NCBI GenBank assembly: GCA_965242535.1
Contig: OZ251458.1
Span: forward strand, 434,001 to 498,000
Source: VXRD01 sp965242535
GTDB taxonomy: Bacteria > Latescibacterota > UBA2968
Length of the DNA: 64,000 nucleotides
Direction of reading: 5' to 3'
The notes beneath the pieces are model-generated. The model searched no databases and was not told the origin of the DNA. It saw only the letters and a program-made list of their open reading frames with translations. Positions 35,095 to 43,296 of this stretch are shown here, piece by piece. How positions within the stretch are numbered: the stretch's first letter is position 1; each line of letters begins with the position of its first letter. Both the position numbers and the translations under genes were made by a program.

Positions 35095-35468
35095 TGGCGA
35101 CATTTTTGTATCGGTTGGGCGGTGTTCTCGTCCTGTGCGCGGCGCTGTGCGCGATCTTGATCCATCGCTTTACGGATCGCTCCCCCGAAGACGCAGAGCG
35201 AGAACGCGCCCGCATTATGCTGCAACGCATCGCGGCTTTGCAACGCGCATACCGGACCGAACGCGGAACGTATCTGCCTATTGACCGCGAAAACAACGGG
35301 CGTATCTTGCAACTCGATGACGCGCCCGGGCGTTTTCGCTATCGGGTGGTCGTTACAGAAGATGGCTTTGCGGCGTATGCCGAAGCGGATTTGGACCGCG
35401 ATGGCAAAGCCGAGGTCTGGATGATGGACGAGACGCACTCAGAACCCGTACTCAAAAATGAGGATTGA
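35094..35468 (+). CDS. Small membrane-anchored, pilin-like protein
   Basis: The protein has 124 residues from the ATG at 35094, which overlaps the preceding stop (TGATG). One N-terminal membrane helix (LYRLGGVLVLCAALCAILI) is followed by a helix with LQRIAALQRAYRTERGTYLP and a short beta-rich tail with a DLDRDGKAEVW loop. The pattern of hydrophobic helix, long helix and a YLP-type turn resembles pseudopilins, but no prepilin cleavage motif is clear. It sits in an apparent operon between an Ig-like lipoprotein and a secreted metalloprotease. Confidence 0.65.
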   Translation: MATFLYRLGGVLVLCAALCAILIHRFTDRSPEDAERERARIMLQRIAALQRAYRTERGTYLPIDRENNGRILQLDDAPGRFRYRVVVTEDGFAAYAEADLDRDGKAEVWMMDETHSEPVLKNED

Positions 35469-35469
35469 G

Positions 35470-37983
35470 ATGATGAAAAAATTATGGGCTGTCGGCCTCG
35501 TGCTCGTTCTGTGGATGAATGCGGACGGTTATGTGATTCAAACCTACCGCGGTGGGCAGGGCATTATCTATATTCAGTGGTCGGATTCGCGTGCCAAGGC
35601 CGGGATTCCCTTTGCGGTTAATGCGGGCAGTTTTCCCTTTCCCGAGGCCGATGTGGTGCGGATCGCAAAGCGCGGGTTTGACGATTGGGACGACGTGCCC
35701 TCGGCATTTATCACCTTTGAGGACGAAGGCACGACGCAAAGTTCCCCGTCGACGCGCGACGACCGCAATGTGATTTTTTACGACGAGACCGGAAATCTTA
35801 TAGCGCCCCAGGAATCGGGCATCATCGCCATTGCGCGGCTCCACAGGCTCCCCAACGGGTTGATCGCGGATGTGGATATCGTTTTCAATGGCAGGGATTT
35901 TAAGTTTTCGATAGACGACGATAACACGCCCGAAGACCATATCGATCTCCAAGCCGTGATGACGCACGAGATCGGGCATCTTTTGGGCCTGGATCACTCC
36001 CCTTTGGTGGGGCACCCCGAGACGCGCCCGACCATGTATCCGTATAACACGCCCCAAGCACCGCGCGAAGAGCGTTCGCTCGAACCCGACGATCGCGCGG
36101 GGATAACCGCGATCTACCCCGTGGAAGGGCTAACCGGCGGCATCCGCGGGCAGATTATCGGGCCCAACGGCCCTGCGTTCGGCGTGCATGTGGTGGCGTA
36201 TCGAGCGGATACGGAGGTCTTTATCGCCAGCGCGCTGTCGGGTTCTGTGGGCACGGGCGACGATGGCCGCTACGAAATTCTCGGGTTGCCCCCGGGCGAT
36301 TATCACATTGCCATTGAACCCCACCCCACACACATTTCGCCGAATAATTTCAGCGGCATTTTTGGAAACCGATCATTCGATGGGGGATTCACCAAAGAGT
36401 TTTACAACAATGCGTTTCGGCAGGCCAGCGCCCAAATCGTGCGCGTTGAAATCGACCAGGTCATACCCAATATCGACTTTGCCCTCGGGCCTTCGGCGCC
36501 GGGCGCGCCCTTTATTTCAAAACCCAATTTTCCGGTCCACACGCCCGACCCCACTGGCCCCTACCGCTTTTCGGCAACCGTGACCGACAACGAGGGCGTA
36601 ACGGCGGTCGAATTGCGCTATCACATCAATGGGGGCGCCGTGCAGGTGGCGCCGATGGAACCTGCGGGTGGCGATGTTTTTACAGGTGAACTTCGCGGTC
36701 AGCGCGTGGGCACGACCATCGAATATCGCCTGTTCGCACGCGATGGCGATGGCAATGAAACGCCGATGCCCGCGCTGGAATTGCCCAGGTTGCGCTTCGA
36801 GGTGCTCGCGCTGTCCGGCTCGCCCGTGGCCTTTGTCGCCTTGCGAAGCGCGAACGCACTGGCCGTAATCGACATGGGGCCGGGCACAGAGGTGGCGCGC
36901 ATCCCCACCGGCATCACGCCCTTGAGCGTGTTAATGACGCCGGATGAACGCTATATCTTCGTCGCCAATACCGGATCCGGAAGAGGCTTATCGGACAATC
37001 GGATCACCGCGATCGAGACCGCCACGCATCGGGTAGCCGCGACGATCGAGGTCGGCGAAGGGCCGTTGGATCTCGCGTTGAGCACGGACGGGCAGTTGCT
37101 CTACGTCACCAATTCAAATGACAAGACGATTTCGGTCATCGAGGTGGAGAACTTGACCGAGCGATCTCGGCGCATTCGCGTGCCCGCCGTGGACGGGCCT
37201 TATGGCGTGGCGATCAGCCCAGATGGGGAGCGGCTTTACGTGACGGATGTCGGCGGGCATGAGGTGTTTGTCGTCCATACCGCGCGCCGCACCACGATCA
37301 ATCGCATCGACGTGGTTTCACAACCCCGATCCTTGGTTCTGTCTGCGGATGGCAGGCGATTGTACGTGTCCGGCGGGGGCTTCGAAAATACGAGAGGCGG
37401 TATTTCCGTGATCGCGACCGATTCGTCGCGCGTGGGATTCACGGATGGGTCTCGCGTAGTCGAGACGATTCGCACGGGCGATTCCGGGATTTTTCGCCTG
37501 GCCCTATCGCCCGATGAGTCGCGGCTCTACGCAACGGACCGCGTGAACGCGCAGTTGCTCGTCATCGATGTGGCCCAAAACCGCATCCTCGATCGCATAG
37601 ATGTTTTGCCGGGCGGCGTGGAAACGCGCGATTTGTTCGTGTCAGCCGACGGGTCGCGGGTGTACGTCACCAACCAAAATTCCAATGAACTGGTCGTTTT
37701 CGACGCCGAGTCGCTCCAAATTCTGAGAACCCTGCGCTTGGGAGACGGGCCGCGCGGCGTGGCGGTGCGCGCCCAACCCGCGGTGTTTCGGCCCTCAACC
37801 GTGGAATCTCGGGCGGATTTCGATGGCGATGGCGAGGTTGGTTTCGGCGATTTCCTCCGCTTTGTCGCCGCGTTTGGCGCCGAGGCCCCCGATCTGCGCT
37901 TCGACTTAAACGACGATGGCGAGGTCAATTTCAGCGATTTTTTGCTGTTCGCCCGCGTATTCGGCAAAACGGTCGGCGCGTGA
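35470..37983 (+). CDS. Secreted matrixin-like protease with beta-propeller and dockerin-like tail
   Basis: The protein has 837 residues with a signal peptide. The start at 35470 (double ATG) follows GAGGATTGAG. Residues about 20-210 form a metzincin domain with the zinc motif HEIGHLLGLDH near 167 and a downstream TMYPY Met-turn. Residues about 215-295 are a carboxypeptidase-regulatory-like module. About 450-770 hold YVTN/lactonase-like propeller repeats (ISPDGERLYVTDVGGHEVFV). The last 55 residues hold two Ca-binding loops (DFDGDGEVGFGDF and DLNDDGEVNFSDF), a dockerin-like pattern. The product should be extracellular. The same tail type occurs at the N-terminus of the protein at 43297-44493. 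Confidence 0.87.
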   Translation: MMKKLWAVGLVLVLWMNADGYVIQTYRGGQGIIYIQWSDSRAKAGIPFAVNAGSFPFPEADVVRIAKRGFDDWDDVPSAFITFEDEGTTQSSPSTRDDRNVIFYDETGNLIAPQESGIIAIARLHRLPNGLIADVDIVFNGRDFKFSIDDDNTPEDHIDLQAVMTHEIGHLLGLDHSPLVGHPETRPTMYPYNTPQAPREERSLEPDDRAGITAIYPVEGLTGGIRGQIIGPNGPAFGVHVVAYRADTEVFIASALSGSVGTGDDGRYEILGLPPGDYHIAIEPHPTHISPNNFSGIFGNRSFDGGFTKEFYNNAFRQASAQIVRVEIDQVIPNIDFALGPSAPGAPFISKPNFPVHTPDPTGPYRFSATVTDNEGVTAVELRYHINGGAVQVAPMEPAGGDVFTGELRGQRVGTTIEYRLFARDGDGNETPMPALELPRLRFEVLALSGSPVAFVALRSANALAVIDMGPGTEVARIPTGITPLSVLMTPDERYIFVANTGSGRGLSDNRITAIETATHRVAATIEVGEGPLDLALSTDGQLLYVTNSNDKTISVIEVENLTERSRRIRVPAVDGPYGVAISPDGERLYVTDVGGHEVFVVHTARRTTINRIDVVSQPRSLVLSADGRRLYVSGGGFENTRGGISVIATDSSRVGFTDGSRVVETIRTGDSGIFRLALSPDESRLYATDRVNAQLLVIDVAQNRILDRIDVLPGGVETRDLFVSADGSRVYVTNQNSNELVVFDAESLQILRTLRLGDGPRGVAVRAQPAVFRPSTVESRADFDGDGEVGFGDFLRFVAAFGAEAPDLRFDLNDDGEVNFSDFLLFARVFGKTVGA

Positions 37984-38093
37984 CGCACGCAACTCCAGGT
38001 GGAAGAAAAAAAATAAAAGTTTGAAACAAAAAATTGTGGGAGACGCCTAAACGATAAAGGGAAGTCGGACGTTTTTCACAAAGGAGGTACGCC

Positions 38094-38759
38094 ATGTTGC
38101 GTAAATGGTCGTTGTTGGGGTTGCTGTTGTGGACTTGGGGCATGTACGCGCCGCAATGCGAGGCGGGCGCGCACGAGAAGAAACGCTCTCGGGTCGAAAT
38201 GCGCGTCGGATATTGGAATCCGAGCGGAAGTTCCGCGGCAGATGCGGCCGGGTTGGTGCGACAAAGGGTGGAAAATCTGATGTGGTCTATCGCCTATGCC
38301 CATCGATACAAAGAAAATCTGGCGATGACGGTTCGTTTCGCCGGGTTGGTCGCCGAGGCCGGGCAAAGTTGGGGGTTTTCGAGCGTCTCGCAAGACGCCG
38401 TCGTCGTGATGCCCGTGCTTTTTGGGATGCGATACGAGTATCCGTTGTCGTCATCCCCCATTCGCCCCTACTTCGCAGCGAGCGCGGGGCCGTATTTTTT
38501 GAACGGCAGTCGGCAACGGGTCGGCGTGAGCGGGGTGGCGCAAGAAGTCGGCGTCCAAGCCACCCTTGGAACGCATCTGGGCGGCGGCGTGGATTTTGCC
38601 ATCGGAAAACGCTTTGTGATCGGCGCGAGCGCGGGGTATCACCTGATCGCGAATTTTTCGGAGGCCATCAAAGGCCGCAAAAATTTCAGCGGGCCCGAAT
38701 TGAGCGTGGGGTTGAGTTTTTTGTGGGGAAGGGAAATAGCGCGCGGGATCGCGGATTAA
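38094..38759 (+). CDS. Outer-membrane beta-barrel protein
   Basis: The protein has 221 residues with a signal peptide (LLGLLLWTWGMYAPQCEAGA). AAAGGAGG precedes the ATG. The mature part alternates aromatic and polar residues as in small eight-stranded barrels (VEMRVGYWNP, LFGMRYEYPL, RPYFAASAGPYFLNG, GASAGYHLIANF), and the last strand is LSVGLSFLWG. Gene-specific function is unknown. Its stop codon overlaps the stop of the convergent YbdK-type gene. Confidence 0.8.
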   Translation: MLRKWSLLGLLLWTWGMYAPQCEAGAHEKKRSRVEMRVGYWNPSGSSAADAAGLVRQRVENLMWSIAYAHRYKENLAMTVRFAGLVAEAGQSWGFSSVSQDAVVVMPVLFGMRYEYPLSSSPIRPYFAASAGPYFLNGSRQRVGVSGVAQEVGVQATLGTHLGGGVDFAIGKRFVIGASAGYHLIANFSEAIKGRKNFSGPELSVGLSFLWGREIARGIAD

Positions 38760-39889
38760 GCCCGCGTCCCATGCGATGCCCAATCATCTGCGATCAGATG
38801 GCGGACGACTTCGGCCGGATCACCCGTGCGGTCGAGGTCGTCCATTTGCCGCTGCGCCCAAGTGGGGCGATGGGCCATGTCGAGGACGCGCTCGAGGAAC
38901 GAGACGCAACGGAGGCGTTTGGCGGTGGGCATCAGGGTCTCGACGAGTTCCTCGGCGATTTGCGGGACGGATTTGAGGGCGTGAGACGTGGAATCGACGA
39001 GTTGCGCGTCAATGCCGTAGCGCGACGCGTGCCACTTGTTTTGCCGGATGAGCATGGGGTGGCAGTCGTGTTGATAGATGCCTCGGTCAATCTGATCGGA
39101 CAGGGCGCAGATCAAACACTGGATCAATGCGACCAAGCCCAAGGTGTCGCCGAGGGAGCCGGGCATGTCGCAAATGCGAACCTCGACCGTGCCAAACGCA
39201 TGGTGGGGGCGCACGTCCCACCAGATTTCGCGGATGGATTCGATGTAGCCCGTGTCGATGAGGTGGTTGATCAGCCAGACGTATTCGCTCCAGTTCCTCA
39301 TCAGGGGGGGCAGCCCGGCCGTGGGCAGCCCCTCCATTATTTTTGAACGCCATGAGTGCAGGCCCGTAACCCGCCCCTCCCAAAACGGGCTGTTGCAAGA
39401 CAGCGCGAGCAAGACCGGCAAATAGCGCAAAATGCGGTCGCAGATCATAATGGCTTTGTCGCCGCTGTTGACGCCCACGTGGACGTGGAGTCCAAATGTC
39501 ACCAGTTGTCGGGCCGTGTCCTGAAGCAGGTTGACGAGACCCATGTACCGGTCGTTGGGCGTAATTTTTTGTTCGCGCCACGTGGAAAACGGGTGCGTGC
39601 CCGACCAGTAGAGCCGCGCGTTTTCCGCCGCCGCCGCTTTGGACAACACCCGGAGTTTGGCCTCGAGATCCGCTTTGACCTCGGCGAGGTTTTCGCAGAC
39701 ATCGGTGTTGAGTTCGACGTAGCACTGCATCAGTTCGGGCTTGATTTTGTCCGCGTATTTTGGGGGAATGCGATTGAGAATCGCGGCGTTTTTGCTGCAC
39801 AAGGCCATGGTTTGGGCATCGACCAAAGCCAGTTCTATTTCCACGCCAACCGTGGGTTGGGCACTGGGGTTAAATTCGAGTCGGGTCAT
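38756..39889 (-). CDS. YbdK-type carboxylate-amine ligase (GCS2 family)
   Basis: The protein has 377 residues and belongs to the glutamate-cysteine ligase type 2 fold. Recognisable stretches are PTVGVEIELALVDAQT, YVELNTDVCE, FGLHVHVGV with the conserved His pair, and TVEVRICDMPGSL. The family joins a carboxylate and an amine using ATP and has weak glutamate-cysteine ligase activity in E. coli YbdK; the true substrates are uncertain. The ATG overlaps the TGA of the upstream M20 hydrolase (ATGA), so the two are translationally coupled and probably act on related amide or peptide compounds. Confidence 0.87.
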   Translation of the reverse strand: MTRLEFNPSAQPTVGVEIELALVDAQTMALCSKNAAILNRIPPKYADKIKPELMQCYVELNTDVCENLAEVKADLEAKLRVLSKAAAAENARLYWSGTHPFSTWREQKITPNDRYMGLVNLLQDTARQLVTFGLHVHVGVNSGDKAIMICDRILRYLPVLLALSCNSPFWEGRVTGLHSWRSKIMEGLPTAGLPPLMRNWSEYVWLINHLIDTGYIESIREIWWDVRPHHAFGTVEVRICDMPGSLGDTLGLVALIQCLICALSDQIDRGIYQHDCHPMLIRQNKWHASRYGIDAQLVDSTSHALKSVPQIAEELVETLMPTAKRLRCVSFLERVLDMAHRPTWAQRQMDDLDRTGDPAEVVRHLIADDWASHGTRA

Positions 39890-41097
39890 TGGGGATCTCC
39901 ATTCGCGTTGCGGGCGGGATCAAAATAGTGGACGACGCTGCGCGCGAGAATTTTCGCACCGATGGTCAAGGCGCGTTCGTCGAGGTCGAAATCCGGGGCG
40001 TGCAATGGCGGGGCATTTCCCCCCGTGGGCCTGCATCCCAAGCGAAACAAGCTGCCGGGCACATGCGCGAGATAATTGGCAAAATCCTCGCCGCCCATGC
40101 TCGGTTCGGCGATGGCCTGAACGCCCGTCGCGCCCAAGACATCGGCGGCGCTTTGGCGGATCAGATCGGTCAGCGCGGGGTCGTTGTCGACCGATGGCGG
40201 CCCCACGGAAAACCGCACGTCAATGCGCGTATCTGTGAAGTTGCCCGCGCCATGGGCAATTTTGCGAATGCGATCCATCGCGCGGGTTTGGGCCTTGGCG
40301 CTGAGGGTTCGCAAGGTGCCGCGTAGCAGGGCGCGGTCCGGAATGACATTGGGATTTTCGCCCGCGGCGATATGCCCAATGGACATGACGACCGGATCGT
40401 GCGCGTCGAAGTTGCGCGGCAGGGCTTGGTAAAGCGCGGCGATGACCTGCGCGCCCGCGGCGATGGGGTCTCGCGTTTCGCTCGGGCGCGCCGCATGCCC
40501 GCCGCGTCCGTGGATGTCGATTTTCATTTCCGCGCAGTTGGCGGTGAGCACGCCTTGTCGGATGCCCACAGTGCCCGCGGGCCGCGAGGGATCGAGATGC
40601 AGGCCGATCAGGCCGCAGACGTTTTGGAGCGCGCCAAAGGCGATCATGTCCAGCGCGCCGCGATTGGTTTCTTCGGCGGGCTGAAAAATGGCGCGCCAAT
40701 GCACGGGCCACGGCAACGCAGTCGCGCAATCCAACAATCCCCAAACCGCGCCGAGCACAATGGCGGTATGCCCATCGTGCCCGCAGGCGTGCATCACCCC
40801 CGGCACGCGGCTGCGATAGGGCACTTTCTTGACGTCTTGGATGTGCAGCGCGTCGATATCGGCGCGCAGGCCCAAGCGCGGCCCCTCCGTCGCGCTATCG
40901 GCTATCGCGCCACACCCTTTTGGCCCCGTTTGCACATCGCAGCCGGCCCGCTGCAACAGGTTGACCAAATAGCGCGTGGTTTCCACCTCGCAACCGCTGA
41001 GTTCGGGGTACATGTGCAAGTCGCGGCGGACTTCCACCATTTTTTTTTGTCGCGCGTCGATGGCGCGGTCGAGTTTTTGCATCCATGTGTCGGGCAT
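39886..41097 (-). CDS. M20 family amidohydrolase
   Basis: The protein has 403 residues from the ATG at 41097; the longer open frame upstream has no ribosome site and shadows a plus-strand gene. Metal-binding motifs are clear: GLRADIDALHI, then MHACGHDGHTAI (about 100) and the EE pair in FQPAEETNRGA (about 142). A later His lies in a dimerisation domain typical of the HipO/AmhX (M20D) group, which cleaves N-acyl amino acids or related amides. It is coupled to the YbdK-type ligase gene downstream by an ATGA overlap. Confidence 0.9.
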   Translation of the reverse strand: MPDTWMQKLDRAIDARQKKMVEVRRDLHMYPELSGCEVETTRYLVNLLQRAGCDVQTGPKGCGAIADSATEGPRLGLRADIDALHIQDVKKVPYRSRVPGVMHACGHDGHTAIVLGAVWGLLDCATALPWPVHWRAIFQPAEETNRGALDMIAFGALQNVCGLIGLHLDPSRPAGTVGIRQGVLTANCAEMKIDIHGRGGHAARPSETRDPIAAGAQVIAALYQALPRNFDAHDPVVMSIGHIAAGENPNVIPDRALLRGTLRTLSAKAQTRAMDRIRKIAHGAGNFTDTRIDVRFSVGPPSVDNDPALTDLIRQSAADVLGATGVQAIAEPSMGGEDFANYLAHVPGSLFRLGCRPTGGNAPPLHAPDFDLDERALTIGAKILARSVVHYFDPARNANGDPQ

Positions 41098-41261
41098 AGC
41101 TCTAAAATAGGGCGATTTGAATTTTTTGCACGACAAATTGTTTTGGATGATTCCATTCCCATTTGCGCTTGACTTCACACCGCGTATCGGTGAAATTGTC
41201 CGCAACGGAGAACGCGGGCATCGCCCAAACGACGCCAACCCCATCGAGAAAGGAGCAAAAC

Positions 41262-41603
41262 ATGGCGATAGCAACAGAAGAACTCGCGAGGAATGACGCT
41301 CGGATAGAGGCAAAACAAGACGAACTGCAAAGCGAACAAATCGCACTGCGGGAACGTCAAACCAGGGTTGAAGAAACCGACGAGCGGATTCTCGACCAGT
41401 TGGTATTTATCCGCGAGGAAATCAAAACGCTGGCAAACGGCGTGGATAGGCGATTTGACGCCATAGAAAAGCGGATCGACGCTTTGGATAGGCGGATCGA
41501 TCGCGTGGATACAAAGGATCGATGGATCATTTCGACCCTTGTCGCGTCTTTAATTGCGGGTGGCATCTTGGGTTTCAACCTGCTCAACTACTTTTTCAAC
41601 TAG
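41262..41603 (+). CDS. Small coiled-coil protein with C-terminal anchor
   Basis: The protein has 113 residues from the ATG at 41262 with AAAGGAGC upstream. Residues about 8-85 are one long coiled coil, partly in a seven-residue repeat (EKRIDALDRRIDRVD). One membrane segment closes the protein (LVASLIAGGILGFNLLNYFF). It is the first of three small genes (next 41613 and 41905), and the third has the same kind of heptad. Function is unknown; such proteins often form membrane-tethered oligomers. Confidence 0.75.
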   Translation: MAIATEELARNDARIEAKQDELQSEQIALRERQTRVEETDERILDQLVFIREEIKTLANGVDRRFDAIEKRIDALDRRIDRVDTKDRWIISTLVASLIAGGILGFNLLNYFFN

Positions 41604-41612
41604 GAGCGCGTT

Positions 41613-41873
41613 ATGTGGAATCGTATCAGGCGGAAACGAGAAGTGCAACGGAATTATTTTCAAATCGGCTTGATGACGGGCCTTGCCCTAGGTGGCCTCG
41701 CCATCTTGGGCCTGTTCTTGCGGTCGGAAACCGGGCGAAATGCGCGCGGCCGTTTGGGACAGGCCGTTCAGCGCGTGCGGAACCGGCTCAATGGCGAGGC
41801 GGGATCCAATGGTTCAGCAGACGTTCAGGCCCCGCCTGTCGAAGAAAACTCTACAGACTCGAAAGAATCTTGA
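41613..41873 (+). CDS. Small YtxH-like membrane protein
   Basis: The protein has 86 residues: a basic N-terminus, one membrane helix (IGLMTGLALGGLAILGLFL), a basic amphipathic stretch (RGRLGQAVQRVRNRL), and an acidic tail. This layout is like the YtxH/small stress-membrane proteins, but the match is general. It lies nine bases after the preceding coiled-coil gene, so the two are probably cotranscribed. Confidence 0.65.
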   Translation: MWNRIRRKREVQRNYFQIGLMTGLALGGLAILGLFLRSETGRNARGRLGQAVQRVRNRLNGEAGSNGSADVQAPPVEENSTDSKES

Positions 41874-41904
41874 GAGGGCTTGTAGCAAATGGAGGAATAA
41901 GTCA

Positions 41905-42453
41905 ATGATGGCAAGACTTCTAATTGTATTCGCTTTGATGTCGTGTTCAGGCGTCGCCTTTGGCGCGTCGTCAAATCCAAGTGTCGAAGAAAGACTGGCG
42001 ACACTGGAAACGACGATGAAACTTCAATTTGAAGCCTTGGGCAAACAGATCGACGCGACGAATAAGCGAATCGATGCGTTGGACAAACGGATCGATGCGT
42101 TGGACAAACGGATCGACGAGACGAATGAGCGAATCGATGCGTTGGACAAACGGATCGACGAGACGAATGATCGAATCGATACATTGAGCAAACAGATCGA
42201 TGCGACGAATGAGCGGATCGATACATTGAGCAAACAGATCGACGCCAATCATCGGTCCACACTCAAGTTGATCGAAGCGATAAATGACGCGACGAATAAG
42301 CGGATCGATACATTGAATAGTTGGTGGATCGTGTTGTTGGGTGGCATCGTGGGATGGATTGTTTTTATCGCGACGCAGGCGATTCACAATCGCGAAAAAA
42401 CCGAGACGACGAAAACGAGTGCCCACGGGGCAGAAATAGCACATAAGGCATGA
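41905..42453 (+). CDS. Exported coiled-coil protein with tandem heptads
   Basis: The protein has 182 residues, with GGAGG ten bases upstream of a double ATG. A signal peptide (LLIVFALMSCSGVAFGA) is followed by about nine repeats of the heptad KRIDALD or close variants. These are encoded by a 21-base tandem DNA repeat (about 42055-42250). A membrane helix near the C-terminus (WWIVLLGGIVGWIVFIA) would anchor it. The DNA repeat can change copy number, so the rod length may vary between strains. It resembles Bdr-type repeat proteins only in architecture. Function is unknown. Confidence 0.75.
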   Translation: MMARLLIVFALMSCSGVAFGASSNPSVEERLATLETTMKLQFEALGKQIDATNKRIDALDKRIDALDKRIDETNERIDALDKRIDETNDRIDTLSKQIDATNERIDTLSKQIDANHRSTLKLIEAINDATNKRIDTLNSWWIVLLGGIVGWIVFIATQAIHNREKTETTKTSAHGAEIAHKA

Positions 42454-42478
42454 TGGCGAACAAAGTCGTCCCTTGTAT

Positions 42479-42988
42479 ATGATGAACTCGCTCTCCAAAC
42501 CCGGTGCCCATCCCATATACGCCATCGTGGAAAATGTGCGCTCCCTGTTCAATGTGGGCGCGATATTCCGCTCGGCAGATGGGGTCAACGCCTCGGGGAT
42601 TTACCTCACGGGCTTTACGGGCTGTCCGCCGCGCAGGGAAATCAGCCGCGTGGCATTGGGCGCCGAGGACAGCGTGCCCTGGCGGTATGAACGCGAGACG
42701 GAAACCGCGATCGACAACTTGCGCGCAGAAGGCGTGCAGGTGGTCGCATTGGAGCAAACGCCCGATAGCGTCGATTTTCGCGCCTTTCCCTATCGCTACC
42801 CGGTGGCCGTGATCTTGGGCCATGAAGTGATGGGCGTGCGCCCCGAAACCCTGCGTTTGTGCGATGGCGTTGTCCACATCCCGATGCTCGGTCACAAAGC
42901 GTCTTTGAATGTGTCCGTCGCCGCGGGGATCGCGCTGTATGAGTTGTTGTCCGTTTTTGAGAGGCGGGAGACGAGAGACGGGGATTAG
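42479..42988 (+). CDS. TrmH/SpoU family RNA methyltransferase
   Basis: The protein has 169 residues and lacks the extra N-terminal RNA-binding domain, like TrmL-type enzymes. The SPOUT motifs are visible: YAIVENVRSLFNVGAIFRSA (motif 1), AVILGHEVMGVRPETL (motif 2) and VHIPMLGHKASLNVSVAAGI (motif 3). It should methylate a ribose in tRNA or rRNA using S-adenosylmethionine. Either of two adjacent ATG codons (42479, 42482) could start it, and no good site is seen. It stands alone before a repeat-rich gap. Confidence 0.9.
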   Translation: MMNSLSKPGAHPIYAIVENVRSLFNVGAIFRSADGVNASGIYLTGFTGCPPRREISRVALGAEDSVPWRYERETETAIDNLRAEGVQVVALEQTPDSVDFRAFPYRYPVAVILGHEVMGVRPETLRLCDGVVHIPMLGHKASLNVSVAAGIALYELLSVFERRETRDGD

Positions 42989-43254
42989 CCACGAGCGGGG
43001 TACAACTGGCACCGCCAGTTCAAAGGCACAAAAACACAAAAAGGCGATGCCCCGTGCTCGGTCAAAGATACAAGGGGAGACGGAAGAGGTGAGAGGTGAG
43101 AGGTGAGAAGCAATCGCAATCGTAGGGACAGGCCCCTGTGCCTGTCCGAAGATACAAGATGGGGTTAGCCACGAGCGGGGTACAACTGGCACCGCCAGTT
43201 CAAAGGCACAAAAGCACAAAAAGGCGATGCCCCGTGCTCGGTCAAAGATACAAG
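42985..43254. repeat. 90-base direct repeat around a REP hairpin
   Basis: The segment starting TTAGCCACGAGCGGGGTACA and ending GTCAAAGATACAAG is present at 42985-43074 and 43165-43254 with one mismatch. Each copy contains the AACTGGC / GCCAGTT hairpin. Between the copies lie a GTGAGAG-type simple repeat (43085-43108) and a GGACAGGC-type hairpin (43121-43147). No gene is seen in this gap of about 300 bases; the next gene starts at 43297. Confidence 0.85.
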
Positions 43255-43296
43255 ACGGAAGACGGACTGACCCTTACTCGAGAAAGGATAATTCCG

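Noticed and set aside
39886..41346. An 83-codon N-terminal extension of the M20 hydrolase
   Set aside because: It has no ribosome site, overlaps the divergent coiled-coil gene, and is not part of the family's usual length.
42055..42250. Regular 21-base repeats as a CRISPR array
   Set aside because: The repeats are contiguous with no spacers and encode an in-frame heptad coiled coil in a gene with a good ribosome site.
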